A DNA stretch of 64,000 bases, taken from assembly GCA_038329895.1 (NCBI GenBank), contig JBBQNM010000004.1:1-64000 (forward strand), given 5' to 3'. A program made the translations under genes and the position numbers. Under the pieces are notes generated by a model. The model did no database searches. It had not been told where the DNA came from and was given only the letters and a program-made list of their open reading frames with translations. Shown here one piece after another: positions 34,529 to 43,065 of this stretch. The first letter of the stretch is position 1; every line of letters starts with the position of its first letter. The DNA is from Mayfieldus sp038329895 (lineage in GTDB: Bacteria > Actinomycetota > Thermoleophilia > Solirubrobacterales > 70-9).

Positions 34529-34607
34529 GTGCAGATGCAGTGCCTCGCTTCGTCGGGCTCCGCGCTCAGAGGTGGATCTCTGGGCACCGTTAGCCACCTG
34601 CCGGCGA

Positions 34608-34665
34608 GCTTGGGCCACGGGTTGTGGTCCAGGTGGTCGCCGGTTCGAGTCCGGTCGCTCACCCC
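34608..34665 (+). other. tRNA-His-like 3' fragment without normal D arm
   Basis: The stretch from 34619 has an anticodon loop TTGTGGT (anticodon GTG), T-arm GCCGGTTCGAGTCCGGT and 3' acceptor CGCTCACC of a histidine tRNA. Upstream, GGCGAGCTTGGGCC does not form the matching 5' acceptor or a D arm. A CCCC-TGC-GGGG hairpin with T-rich tail follows. Best read as a recombined attachment site rather than a working tRNA. Confidence 0.65.
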
Positions 34666-34710
34666 TGCGGGGGTTTCGTTTTACCTACCCTCCTTTGCGA
34701 CGCATGGACA

Positions 34711-34732
34711 GGCATAGAACGGGCATAGATTT
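34711..34732 (+). repeat. Tandem 11-bp pair, attachment module 2
   Basis: GGCATAGAACG then GGCATAGATTT, 46 bases after the His-like fragment. Same period and orientation as module 1 but different sequence. Confidence 0.55.
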
Positions 34733-34840
34733 GGTCGTGCGGCGGTGCGCTTCCCGACTCTGGAAGCGAGGATCTGAGGCCATCCGCGCCGGAAGGATTG
34801 TGAGTCCTGTGGCCGAGTGGTCAGCACTACGCCCGAATTT

Positions 34841-34884
34841 GGCTGGGGGCCGAAAGGTCGCTGGTTCAAATCCAGTCGCCCCGA
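34841..34884 (+). repeat. Exact 44-bp duplicate of tRNA-Pro 3' end
   Basis: Identical to 34386-34429 from the anticodon stem through the discriminator base. The preceding sequence (GGCCGAGTGGTCAGC) looks like the D region of another tRNA and does not match tRNA-Pro. Interpreted as an integration-generated direct repeat. Confidence 0.9.
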
Positions 34885-34961
34885 TTCTCAGGCTTACGCC
34901 TGTTAAGCACAGGACAGGCACGCAGTACCACGCATAACTCCGCACGGCTCCGCAAGAACCT

Positions 34962-34983
34962 AGACACCTGGCAGACACCCGGG
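34962..34983 (+). repeat. Tandem 11-bp pair, attachment module 3
   Basis: AGACACCTGGC then AGACACCCGGG, 77 bases after the tRNA-Pro duplicate. The following GGTGTCTA forms an inverted repeat with TAGACACC. Confidence 0.6.
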
Positions 34984-35111
34984 GTGTCTACGCCCCCGGC
35001 GGGAGCGCGCCGGCGCCGCCCCCGCGGTCTCGCGCCTGGGTCTGCGATCGCATTCTTGACCTGAATCTGACCTATTCCGCCGACCTAGGATCAAGACACA
35101 GGGTTAACACC

Positions 35112-35339
35112 ATGCAGAAGGTGCAGGCAAACACGAAGCTCGACCCCCGCTGGAAGCGGGAGCTGGAGCGACGTGCCGAGGCCGCGCACATGACGACTTC
35201 GGCGTATATCCGCGAGCGGCTGATGCAGCACCTCTACCGAGGCGCAGGCCATCAGGAGAACACGAACGACGAACGCCGACTTGGAGGAGTCGGCGCCGTC
35301 AAAGAACCGCTGAGGACGCAGCGGCATGAACAAGCCTAG
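35112..35339 (+). CDS. Small ribbon-helix-helix-like protein
   Basis: 75 residues. The N-terminal 45 residues (VQANTKLDPRWKRELERRAEAAHMTTSAYIRERLMQHL) have the strand-helix-helix pattern of Arc/CopG-type DNA-binding proteins. The tail is polar and probably disordered. It overlaps the start of the broken primase gene, so it may have been an element-encoded regulator or plasmid copy-control protein. Confidence 0.65.
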   Translation: MQKVQANTKLDPRWKRELERRAEAAHMTTSAYIRERLMQHLYRGAGHQENTNDERRLGGVGAVKEPLRTQRHEQA

Positions 35340-36810
35340 CCCGCACGCGCCGACGGCCCCGGCCACAGCACGGGTCGACGAGGGAGGCGAGTGGCCAACC
35401 ATTCACAAATGGACCGACCTCGGAAACGCCGAGCGTCTCTCTGACAGCGCGGACGGAAAGCTCCTCTGGGTCTACGGGCTTGGTTGGCTGTGCTGGGACG
35501 GGAGGCGCTGGCGCCGCGACGAGTCGAACTGGGTGCTCCGGGAAGCCACGCACACCGTGCGCGGGATCTACGGCGAGGCCGCGTTTCTCAAACGGGCAGG
35601 CGGGCAGGGCGACCGATGAGGACGAGCGCCGCCAGTGGGCCGAGCAGGCGAAGGGAGCCGGGAAGTGGGCCAGGAACAGCGAGGCGGCGAACCGCATCGC
35701 CGCGATGGTCAAGCTCGCGACCGCGCAGAGCCGACTCGTCGTGGACGACGGTGCGCGAGCGCTCGACGCCGATCCGATGGCGCTCAACGTCGCCAACGGC
35801 ACGCTCGACCTCGAGACCCTGACGCTACGCCACCACGACCCAGCCGAGCACCACACTCGGATCGCGAACGCGAACTACGACCCCGACGCCGACGCGCCTT
35901 TCTTCCGCGAGTGCGTGGCGAAAGCGCTGCCCGACGAGGAGCTCCGGCGCTGGGTGCAGAAGGCCGCCGGCTACTCGATCAGCGGCAAGTTCTCGGAGTT
36001 CCTATTCATCCCGCATGGCGGCGGAGCGAACCTCAAGTCCACGATCGAGTATGCGTGGCGCCACGCGCTCGGCGACTACGCGGCCGAGGCTCCGTCCGAC
36101 CTGCTGGGGGCGCGCCGCGGGAGAGTCGGCGCTCGCCGGGGCTGCTCGGCCGCCGGCTCGTCACGGCGACCGAGACCGAGCAGGGCAAGCAGCTCGCGGA
36201 GGTCTTGGCGAAGAAGCTGACCGGCGAGCCGGAGATCACCGCGAAGTTCATGCGCCAGGACTACTTCACCTACCCGAACCAGCTAGCCGTATGGCTCGCC
36301 ACCAACTACAAGCCCGTCGTCCAGGGCACCGACCTCGCGATCTGGCGGCGGATCAGGCTCGTGCCGTTCGAGGTCACGATCCCGCCCGAGGAGCGACTGG
36401 AGCCCGGGGACGTGCAGGCCCGACTGCGCGAGGAGGCAGATGTGATCCTGGCGTGGCTGGTCGAGGGCTGGCGCCTGTACCAGCAGGAGGGCCTGCTGCC
36501 CGAACCCACGGCCGTGCGGGCCGCCACCGACGACTACCGGGCGGAGATGGACCCCCTGAGCGGCTGGATTACCGAAACTTTCGTCGACGATCCCGAGGGT
36601 CTCGTGCCGATCGAGTGGGTGAGGGAGTCATACGCCGACTACTGCGAGCAGACCGGAAAGCGCCCTCTCGGCGAGCGGCGCTTCAACGAGCTGATGGAGC
36701 AGCGCGGCTACTCGCGGCCGAAGTCCGCAGTCCAGTTCGATGAGCCGACTTCCAACGGGCCGATCAGGTTGCGCAAGAAGGCGTGGAGGGGCCTTCGCGT
36801 AAAGAACTGA
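35326..36810 (+). pseudogene. P4/D5-type phage or plasmid primase-helicase, frameshifted
   Basis: The product is spread over three frames: MNKPSPHAPT...GLGWLCWDGRRWRRDE to about 35615; AEQAKGAGKWARNSEAANRIAAMV...VANGTLDLETLTLRHHDP to about 36115; then LLGRRLVTATETEQGKQLAE...WLATNYKPVVQGTDLAIWRRIRLVPFEV to the stop. Together these match a D5_N/P4-family replicative helicase of mobile elements. The ATP-binding loop reads PHGGGANLKST, with Leu where the Gly before the P-loop Lys is normally found. Several frameshifts and this change indicate decay. Confidence 0.8.
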
Positions 36811-36829
36811 TCTCGCCTAAGGTGGCGCC

Positions 36830-37528
36830 GTGGTCCAGCGTTTCGCGATAGCCGCTCTCTTGGTCACGGCCTTTCTGGCGCTGCCTGCATCCGCGAGCGC
36901 CTACCGCGACCCGACGCCCGAGGAGGCCACGGCGATCACGGCGCTGCCACCGCCCTCGGAGAACCCGGACCCCTACGTCTTCAAGTACATACAGGTCTCT
37001 ACCGCGGGACCCTGGGCGGTCGCCAAGGTCGTGCAGGTGGAGCCCTACGACGAGTTCGCGCTGTATCGCGGCAGCGGCGCACACTGGAAGTTTGTCGTCG
37101 CCACGAACCGGCTCTGCGCCGATGAGACCGGGGTCCGAATCCCCAGGCCAGTGCAAAAAGACCTCCGTTACAGAGAGGAATGTCACCCGACGTTCGTCCG
37201 CGACACGACGCGCAGATTCAAGAAGCATCCTCGCGTCCTGAACTTCGCTTTCCCGGCGCTCTTCCCGCCTATAAAGGTCACTGGGATCCACTGGCGCAAC
37301 TGGAATGGGTGGTTCTACGGAAGTGCCAGCGGTCGCGGCAGGCTGCACTACGACACGTGTGTGCCGGACTGCGCCACCGGCAAGTACCGGAAGATCGGCG
37401 CGCGCGTGACGCTGTGGCGGATCGGGCGCTGCAGGGGTCGGGACGTCTTCACGCGGATCGATGTCGACCCCAACGGCCCGCAGCCAGTGCACACGCACAA
37501 GATCGAGTGCAGCGGCTACCTACTCTGA
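36830..37528 (+). CDS. Secreted hypothetical protein
   Basis: 232 residues from GTG 36830. A signal peptide (RFAIAALLVTAFLALPASASA) is followed by YRDPTPEEATAITALPPPSENPDPYVFKYIQVSTAGPWAVAKV and a domain with DEFALYRGSGAHWKFVVATNRLC. Five or more Cys in the mature part suggest disulfides. An intact island gene between two broken ones. The N-terminal domain is of a kind seen in exported actinobacterial proteins without known function. Confidence 0.75.
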   Translation: MVQRFAIAALLVTAFLALPASASAYRDPTPEEATAITALPPPSENPDPYVFKYIQVSTAGPWAVAKVVQVEPYDEFALYRGSGAHWKFVVATNRLCADETGVRIPRPVQKDLRYREECHPTFVRDTTRRFKKHPRVLNFAFPALFPPIKVTGIHWRNWNGWFYGSASGRGRLHYDTCVPDCATGKYRKIGARVTLWRIGRCRGRDVFTRIDVDPNGPQPVHTHKIECSGYLL

Positions 37529-37535
37529 GCGGCGC

Positions 37536-37620
37536 GTACCGCTCGGTACCACTTCTGGGATGACGCCCAGTTTCGAGCTCTTACGTGAGGGTTATCGACG
37601 AAGTGGTACGAAGCGGTACC
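37536..37620. repeat. Long imperfect inverted repeat
   Basis: Arms 37536-37555 and 37600-37620 match at 18 of 20 positions (GTACCGCTCGGTACC against the complement of GGTACGAAGCGGTACC), separated by about 44 bases. They lie between the secreted protein and the serine recombinase genes, in an otherwise empty 336-base gap. Could be a recombinase site, an operator or a remnant terminator. Confidence 0.65.
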
Positions 37621-37864
37621 AGGCGCCCGCGGCTGCACGGAGCGATTGCGTGACGGTTGCGCCAGAGCCGCACAGCGGCGCCCGGCGCGACCTCGGGCCC
37701 CGTCCCGGCCTCGCGTAGGACCGGTCACTGGCGGGGCTCCTCGGCTCGGCGGCGCTGCAAGTCTCACGGCTCCAGCGAGGCCCGTTTGTCGTCTCGTCCT
37801 GCGCGCGGAGACGCCGCTCGAGCTCAGTAATGTCACGCGGTGAAAAGACGGCGCTGACAAAGCT

Positions 37865-38652
37865 ATGCGCTCAGTCGGTTACGCGCGCCGCTCGCGCGAG
37901 CGAGACAACGGCGCTTTCAGCCTCGATGACCAGGAGGCCCGCATCCGCGCCTGGGCCAAGTACCGAAGGTGCGACCTGGAGGGGGTCCTGCGCGAGGACG
38001 ACGTGTCGGGCGGTCTCGCACCGGACGACCGCCCGATGCTCGGGCCGGCGCTCCGACGTCTTCGAGACGGCGAGCTCGATTCGCTGGTCGTCGCCAAGTT
38101 CGACAGGCTCTCCCGCTCGCTGCGCGACTTCGCCGACCTGCTCGAGCGCAGCCAGCGGGAGGGGTGGGCGCTCGTTTGCCTGGAACCCGGGATAGACCTG
38201 ACCACGCCCAGCGGTGAGGCGTTCGCCGGGATGCAGGGGGTGTTCGGCACCGCCAGTACGTCGAGCGGATGCGCGGCGCCAAGGCGGCGAAGGCCGCGGC
38301 CGGCGGCTACGTCGGCGGACCCCGCATCGCCTGGCGCTACGGCTACCGCCTCGAGCAGCGGTTGGACGGTAGGCACGAGTACATGCCGGTTGCCGAGGAG
38401 CAGGAAGCGATTCGAGACATGGCAAGCCGCTACCTGCAGGGCGAAACGCTTCGGCAGATCACCGACTGGCTGCAAGAGAGTGGAATCCCCAACGTCACGG
38501 GCAGGCCGTGGGCGCACCAGGCAGTCGGGGCGATCCTCAAGCGCGAGGGCGAGTCGCTCCGCCGGCGTGGCCGGGCCGCTCCCCGGGCCGTGGGGGAATC
38601 CAGGGCTGCCGGAACGGCGCGAGCCAGTCGTGCTGAATCGCGGGGACCATGA
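37865..38652 (+). pseudogene. Serine recombinase, frameshifted
   Basis: The resolvase catalytic domain reads GYARRSRERDNGAFSLDDQEARIRAWA, VLREDDVSGG and LVVAKFDRLSRSLRDFADLLE, up to about 38255. It then changes frame to VERMRGAKAAKAAAGGYVGG...YGYRLEQRL and a recombinase-domain part GETLRQITDWLQESGIPNVTGRPW. The join is short of residues usually present between the domains, so a small deletion probably accompanies the frameshift. The catalytic Ser (RRS) and DRLSR motif remain. It once could have moved part of the island. Confidence 0.8.
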
Positions 38653-39253
38653 CCGCGTAGTCCGAGGCCGTGAACAGGCTGTTGTAGCGGCGGAAAAGTT
38701 GGCCAATCACGTCGATGGGCACGTGAACGTCGTTCAGGGTAAAGGTCACTTCGGTGCCAACTGCACGAGTGTCGGTGTGGGCGACGTGGCGATCCGCGTA
38801 GCCCTTGATCGCCTCGGCGGCCGACTGCAGCTCCGCGAGCTGGCGGGCCGGGACGGATGGGTCGAGGTGGTCGCCAACATCTCCTGCGAAGTGCTCGCAC
38901 CACTGCTTCTCGGCTACCTGCACCCAGTACGGGTCCTCATCCGGCTTGCGCCACAGCTCGAGCCAGAAGTCCCGCGTAATCAGCTCGGCCGCGTCGCCGA
39001 CCTCGACCAAGAGTCGACCGAGGCTGGCGGCGCGGTGATCCGTGTCGGCCTGCCGGCGGACGGCCATCGCCTGATTCGCCGCGTATATATCGCGGTAGTA
39101 CTCCCAGAAGTAGGAATCCGGCAGCGATCCGTGATCTTCGATCACCTTCGCGAGCTCCTGCCACGTGTCGCGGTGCAGGTACATCGTCAGGACGTTGCTT
39201 CGGATCGGCCCCTCGATCCAGCGCGTCCACTTATCGATTCGGGGGTCGGTCAT
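38537..39253 (-). CDS. Hypothetical protein, possibly HEPN/AbiU2-like
   Basis: 238 residues, all alpha-helical in appearance: RIDKWTRWIEGPIRSNVLTMYLHRDTWQELAKVIEDH, SYFWEYYRDIYAANQAMAVRRQADTDHRAASLGRLL. The helical N-terminal architecture and a conserved-looking RRQADTDHR block recall AbiU2-like HEPN proteins, but I cannot confirm an R-x4-6-H nuclease motif. The C-terminal 35 residues overlap the recombinase pseudogene and look like read-through sequence. Convergent to the recombinase within the island. Confidence 0.6.
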   Translation of the reverse strand: MTDPRIDKWTRWIEGPIRSNVLTMYLHRDTWQELAKVIEDHGSLPDSYFWEYYRDIYAANQAMAVRRQADTDHRAASLGRLLVEVGDAAELITRDFWLELWRKPDEDPYWVQVAEKQWCEHFAGDVGDHLDPSVPARQLAELQSAAEAIKGYADRHVAHTDTRAVGTEVTFTLNDVHVPIDVIGQLFRRYNSLFTASDYAVMVPAIQHDWLAPFRQPWIPPRPGERPGHAGGATRPRA

Positions 39254-39650
39254 ACGGGGTCACCCTAGACCGCACCTAGCCTCCAGGACCTGAGCTGCGA
39301 ACTTTCGCGAGAGGTTTCGTCCGCAAGCACTCTTAGCCTGGTAATCATGGCCAAGGCTCCCCGGAGTCCGAGCACGGTCTTCAGCCGCAGCGGACGACAG
39401 GGCAAGCGAAACCAAGTACGAGGCGGAACGGGTGTAGGGCCTTGGCTACCTGAGGGTCGTCGCGGTATCGGCCGCGGCGACCCTCTCCTTCATTTCAGGG
39501 CGCTCCCAGCGCGAGCGCGGGGTCACGAAGATGTCGCGCTGCGAGTCCACGGTGCTCTGCTGCTCCTCGGTCGGGTTGCGCTCACCACGGTGAGCAGATC
39601 CACAGAGTAACGGCGATCATCGGACGTAAAAGGGTGCGAACATACGTTCG
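39254..39650. other. Gap without supported gene
   Basis: About 400 bases. An 87-codon open frame beginning MAKAPRSPSTVF at 39347 has a plausible start but Arg/Gly-rich, shadow-like composition further on. I see no tRNA, repeat or terminator of note. Confidence 0.4.
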
Positions 39651-39968
39651 GTGACGTCACAGGGTTCAGCTTATGGTCGTTTTCGTCGCTCGCTCGACCG
39701 TCGTCTCGTCGTCCCGGCGCTGGAGGCGGCGGGCGAGCTGGAACGGGTCACGCTCGCCGACGCCCTCGAACTCTGCGAACTCCTGGCACAGGCGGACGAC
39801 GATCGCTTCGCCCCGGCCGCACGGCGCTGGCTGATCCGCTTTCTCGAGGAGGTGCGGCCGAGCATCGGGGAGGCGCTGATCGCCAGCGCCGCGTTATCGG
39901 AGTTGGCCGCCCGTCCCGACTCGCCGGTCGCCCTTGAAACCCTCGGCCAGCTCGTGGAGCCTGGCTGA
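39651..39968 (+). CDS. Hypothetical protein, actinobacterial small-helix type
   Basis: 105 residues from GTG 39651. YGRFRRSLDRRLVVPALEAAGELERVTLADALELCELLAQADDDRFAPAARRWLIRFLEEV is a pattern recurring in uncharacterised actinobacterial proteins, often encoded on or near mobile elements. Fully helical, soluble and acidic. A strong 14-bp hairpin follows 25 bases after the stop. Function unknown. Confidence 0.72.
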   Translation: MTSQGSAYGRFRRSLDRRLVVPALEAAGELERVTLADALELCELLAQADDDRFAPAARRWLIRFLEEVRPSIGEALIASAALSELAARPDSPVALETLGQLVEPG

Positions 39969-39992
39969 CCTGTTGGGGCTCAGTAAAGAGCC

Positions 39993-40030
39993 GAAGGACC
40001 GCCGCCCATGGGAGGAGGCGGCGGTCCTTC
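39993..40030. terminator. Perfect 14-bp hairpin, probable terminator
   Basis: Stem GAAGGACCGCCGCC with a 10-base loop and exact complement. It separates the small hypothetical gene from the restriction-modification operon. No long T run follows, so termination efficiency is uncertain. Confidence 0.6.
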
Positions 40031-40105
40031 TAAGCGCGGACAATCTACCCCCCGGTAGATGCAGATCAGGGGGCGTCGTCGAGGATCCCTAGGATCGGCA
40101 CAAGC

Positions 40106-41461
40106 GTGAGCCCAAGACCTACCACCATTGACCTTTTCGCCGGCTGCGGAGGCTTGTCGCTCGGGCTCGAACAGGCCGGGTTCGATGTGGTCGCCTCCTT
40201 GGAATACGACCCTGTCCACGCTGCGACCCACGAGTTCAACTTTCCGCTGACCGCGAGCATCTGCGCTGACATCCAGGCCGTCGAGACCGACACTCTCCGC
40301 GACGCTGTCCGGGAGGGGGCCCGCCGACACGGAAACCGCTCCTCCGCAGCTCGCCGGGGCGAGGTCGATGTGGTGGTCGGTGGGCCGCCGTGCCAGGGGT
40401 TCTCGACCATTGGCAAGCGGTTGATCGACGACAAGCGCAACCGTCTCGTCTTCCACTTTTTCCGCGCAGTTGCCGACCTGCGCCCGAAATACTTCGTGAT
40501 GGAGAACGTGCCCGGGATGCGGGCGGGTGGGCACGCCGGCATTCTCACGCGCCTCGTCGAGGAGTTCGAGCGAATCGGCTACCAGGTCCCGAAGCCGAAG
40601 ATCCTCAACGCTGCCGACTACGGCGTGCCCCAGTCGCGAACCCGTCTCTTCGTTCTGGGGGCCCGCGAGGACCAAGCGCCGGTCAAGCACCCCGGTCTGC
40701 GAGTCCGTCCGGTTGCCAAGAGGCTCGGAGAGAAACGGGTCGACGCCGATCTGCCAGACGGCCCTACGGTCTGGGACGCCATCGGGGACCTGCCCGACCT
40801 GGACACCTTCGACGAGCTGGAAAAGACTGATGAGGTCCGCCTCTCGGCGGCGCAGCTACGCGATTCGGAGCGGTCGAGTAGCGAGTACGCGCGGCTGCTC
40901 CGCGGACTCCAGACAGACACCGGCGACCTGTCGCACCCGCGCGCGGGCGACCCTAGGCTCCTGACGAGCTCCCCCAGGACTCGGCACACTGAGCTCTCGA
41001 TTTCGCGCTTCGACGCGACCCCGCCGGGGGAGACCGAGCCGGTCAGCCGGTTCTACAGGCTTCCCCCGGAAGGGCTCTGCAACACACTGAGAGCTGGCAC
41101 GGGGAGCGAGCGAGGGGCGTACACCTCCCCCCGGCCGATCCACCCGACTCTGCCTCGCGTCATTTCCGTCCGTGAGGCTGCGAGGCTGCACTCGTTTCCG
41201 GACTGGTTCCGCCTGCACGCCACGAAGTGGCACGGCTTCCGCCAGGTGGGGAACGCCGTCGCCCCGCTAGTTGGGCGTGCCGTCGGTGACGAGATCCGCG
41301 CCAGCCTCGGGGTGGCGGCGACGCGGCCGGACTCTGCGGTAGAGCTCGGCCCGGTTGGGCTCCTTCGCATGGCGATGGCGGAAGCGACCGACTTCTACGG
41401 GGCGGACCCAGACCAGGTCCCGCCGCCGCGAAAGCGAAGGACCGAGTCCGTAGCCGCGTGA
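40106..41461 (+). CDS. DNA (cytosine-5) methyltransferase
   Basis: 451 residues from GTG 40106. C5-methyltransferase motifs in order: I IDLFAGCGGLSLGLEQAGF, IV with catalytic Cys VVVGGPPCQGFSTIG, VI YFVMENVPGM, VIII DYGVPQSRTRLFVLG, and X QVGNAVAPLVGRAVGDEI. Target recognition would be set by the region around residues 280-350. It leads a four-gene set with overlapping starts (nuclease, Vsr, zinc ribbon) and protects DNA from the adjacent nuclease. The Vsr partner suggests methylation in a context giving T:G mismatches after deamination. Confidence 0.93.
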   Translation: MSPRPTTIDLFAGCGGLSLGLEQAGFDVVASLEYDPVHAATHEFNFPLTASICADIQAVETDTLRDAVREGARRHGNRSSAARRGEVDVVVGGPPCQGFSTIGKRLIDDKRNRLVFHFFRAVADLRPKYFVMENVPGMRAGGHAGILTRLVEEFERIGYQVPKPKILNAADYGVPQSRTRLFVLGAREDQAPVKHPGLRVRPVAKRLGEKRVDADLPDGPTVWDAIGDLPDLDTFDELEKTDEVRLSAAQLRDSERSSSEYARLLRGLQTDTGDLSHPRAGDPRLLTSSPRTRHTELSISRFDATPPGETEPVSRFYRLPPEGLCNTLRAGTGSERGAYTSPRPIHPTLPRVISVREAARLHSFPDWFRLHATKWHGFRQVGNAVAPLVGRAVGDEIRASLGVAATRPDSAVELGPVGLLRMAMAEATDFYGADPDQVPPPRKRRTESVAA

Positions 41462-42264
41462 CCGACACGAGCCGCTATGGGCAGATCATCGAGCACATAT
41501 TCCTTTCGGGACACAAGGAAGGGGCGACAGAAGTTGACTTCACGCGAGACGAGATAGAGAGCGCCGCGAAGGCCCTCAAGATCGCCCTCCCGAAGAATCT
41601 CGGGGACGTTCTCTACTCGTTCCGCTATCGCCGCGAGCTGCCTAAGTCCATCTCGGACCGAGCGCCCGAGGGCAAGGTCTGGATCATTAGGCCCGTCGGG
41701 AGGGCCAAGTACCGATTCGTTGCGGTCTCCACGGCCCAAGTAGAGCCGAACGAGCTCATGAGCGCGATCAAGGTGCCGGATGCGACGCCGGGCCTGATCA
41801 CGCGCTGGGCCCTCAGCGACGAGCAGGCTCTCCTCGCGAAGCTCCGCTACAACCGGCTGATCGACATCTTCTCGGGCGTTACCTGCTACTCGCTCCAGAA
41901 TCACCTGAGGACGTCGGTGCCGGCGATGGGCCAGGTCGAGACGGACGAGGTCTACATCGGCGTGGACCGCCGGGGCGCCCAGTACGTCTTCCCCGTGCAG
42001 GCCAAGGGGGGGAGCGACAAGCTGAGCATCGTGCAGATCGAGCAGGACTTCGCGATGTGCGCCGATAAGTTTCCGCACCTAGTGTGCAAACCCATCGCAG
42101 CGCAGTTCGTAGGCGACGACCTGATCGCCCTCTTCGACTTCGAGGAGAACCCCGAACAGGGAGTCTCGATCCAATCCGAGAAGCACTACCGGCTCGTTCC
42201 TGAGGGCGATCTGTCCGACGAGGAGATCCGGGCCTACGCCGAGGACCTCCCGCCGTCGAAATGA
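41458..42264 (+). CDS. Putative type II restriction endonuclease, PD-(D/E)XK type
   Basis: 268 residues from GTG 41458, overlapping the methyltransferase stop. The sequence GQVETDEVYIGVDRRGAQYVFPVQAKGGSDKLS carries acidic residues about 15-20 positions before QAK, a D/E...Q-x-K arrangement compatible with a PD-(D/E)XK catalytic core. The N-terminal DFTRDEIESAAKALKIALPKNLGDVLYSFRYRRELP may recognise DNA. Position between an M.C5 and a vsr gene makes a restriction enzyme the natural reading. The recognition sequence cannot be deduced. Confidence 0.75.
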   Translation: MTDTSRYGQIIEHIFLSGHKEGATEVDFTRDEIESAAKALKIALPKNLGDVLYSFRYRRELPKSISDRAPEGKVWIIRPVGRAKYRFVAVSTAQVEPNELMSAIKVPDATPGLITRWALSDEQALLAKLRYNRLIDIFSGVTCYSLQNHLRTSVPAMGQVETDEVYIGVDRRGAQYVFPVQAKGGSDKLSIVQIEQDFAMCADKFPHLVCKPIAAQFVGDDLIALFDFEENPEQGVSIQSEKHYRLVPEGDLSDEEIRAYAEDLPPSK

Positions 42265-42692
42265 CAGACACGCGAACCCCCGAGAAACGCAGCGAGATCA
42301 TGGCCGCAGTCGGGAGCCGCGACACTGGCCCAGAGGTCGCGCTCCGTCGGGCGCTCTTCGCCGCTGGCGCGCGGGGGTGGCGATGCAACTACAAGCGGGC
42401 ACTCGGGCGTCCCGATATCGCGTGGCCGCAGCGGAAAGTTGCAGTGTTCGTGGACGGAGCCTTCTGGCACGGCCACCCCTCGCGCCACCGCCCCGGTCGC
42501 TCGGGCCGCTACTGGGACCACAAGATCGAGCAGAACGTCGCAAGGGACCGCCGGGTTGACGCGGAACTGACGGCCTCGGGATGGGCGGTCCTGCGCTTTT
42601 GGGATTTCGAGGTGAGCAAGGAGCTTCCGAGGGTCGTCGATGAGGTCCTACAAATCCTGGCCCACCGCCGCAGCGAGGCAAAGGCGGCATGA
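42261..42692 (+). CDS. vsr: Very short patch repair endonuclease
   Basis: 143 residues. Vsr nicks DNA 5' of T:G mismatches arising by deamination of 5-methylcytosine. Family features: TPEKRSEIMAAVGSRDTGPEVALRRALFAAG at the start, RPDIAWPQRKVAVFVDGAFWHGH with the catalytic Asp and His, and YWDHKIEQNVARDRRVDAEL. Its start overlaps the nuclease stop (ATGA). Conserved in many M.C5-linked operons. Confidence 0.93.
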   Translation: MTDTRTPEKRSEIMAAVGSRDTGPEVALRRALFAAGARGWRCNYKRALGRPDIAWPQRKVAVFVDGAFWHGHPSRHRPGRSGRYWDHKIEQNVARDRRVDAELTASGWAVLRFWDFEVSKELPRVVDEVLQILAHRRSEAKAA

Positions 42693-42964
42693 CCGAGACG
42701 AAACGCGTCTGGCGGAGTGGTGTCCGGTTCGACTGCCCGGATTGCGGCCGCCTCTGGAAGGACGACGATAAGCACGCCGAGGAGCTCGTAGACGAGTGTG
42801 CAGAGTGCGGAGGCACGCTGCGGATGGTCGGCAAGGGGGAGCAGAGGGTCGAAGGGGCCGACTGGTTTCGGTGCCTGGATTGCAAGTCGCTCTTTATGCG
42901 CCGCCGTGGCGAGGTAGTTCCGACCCAGAACCGCTCTGGCTTCGACGAGTTCACCGAGTTCTGA
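42689..42964 (+). CDS. Small three-knuckle zinc-ribbon protein
   Basis: 91 residues, start overlapping vsr (ATGA). Three CxxC knuckles are visible: DCPDCG, ECAECGG and RCLDCKS, enough for one or two zinc sites, plus basic residues between them. It lacks any catalytic domain. Being translationally linked to vsr and the nuclease, it may bind DNA or regulate the restriction set. I know no named family for it. Confidence 0.8.
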   Translation: MTETKRVWRSGVRFDCPDCGRLWKDDDKHAEELVDECAECGGTLRMVGKGEQRVEGADWFRCLDCKSLFMRRRGEVVPTQNRSGFDEFTEF

Positions 42965-43031
42965 CCCAGCGAGTTGGCAGGCGCTTTCTCGACCTTTCCG
43001 CGCCGTTTACGGGGTTCTCAGGCACGGGAAC

Positions 43032-43059
43032 TTGACTTAGACCCGAGATTTCCCATAAT
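43032..43059 (+). promoter_or_regulatory. Sigma-70-like promoter
   Basis: TTGACT (43032) and CATAAT (43054) are separated by 16 bases, close to consensus and unusual for this GC-rich region. It lies downstream of the restriction operon and upstream of a hairpin-rich segment ending in a terminator. Confidence 0.65.
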
Positions 43060-43065
43060 GGGTGG

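Noticed and set aside
34450..34662. Minus-strand 70-codon open frame beside tRNA-Pro
   Set aside because: It crosses the tandem repeats and the His-like tRNA fragment and has no protein-like pattern.
39347..39610. 87-codon open frame MAKAPRSPSTVF
   Set aside because: Start looks reasonable, but the rest is Arg/Gly-rich with no domain pattern; not enough to call a gene.
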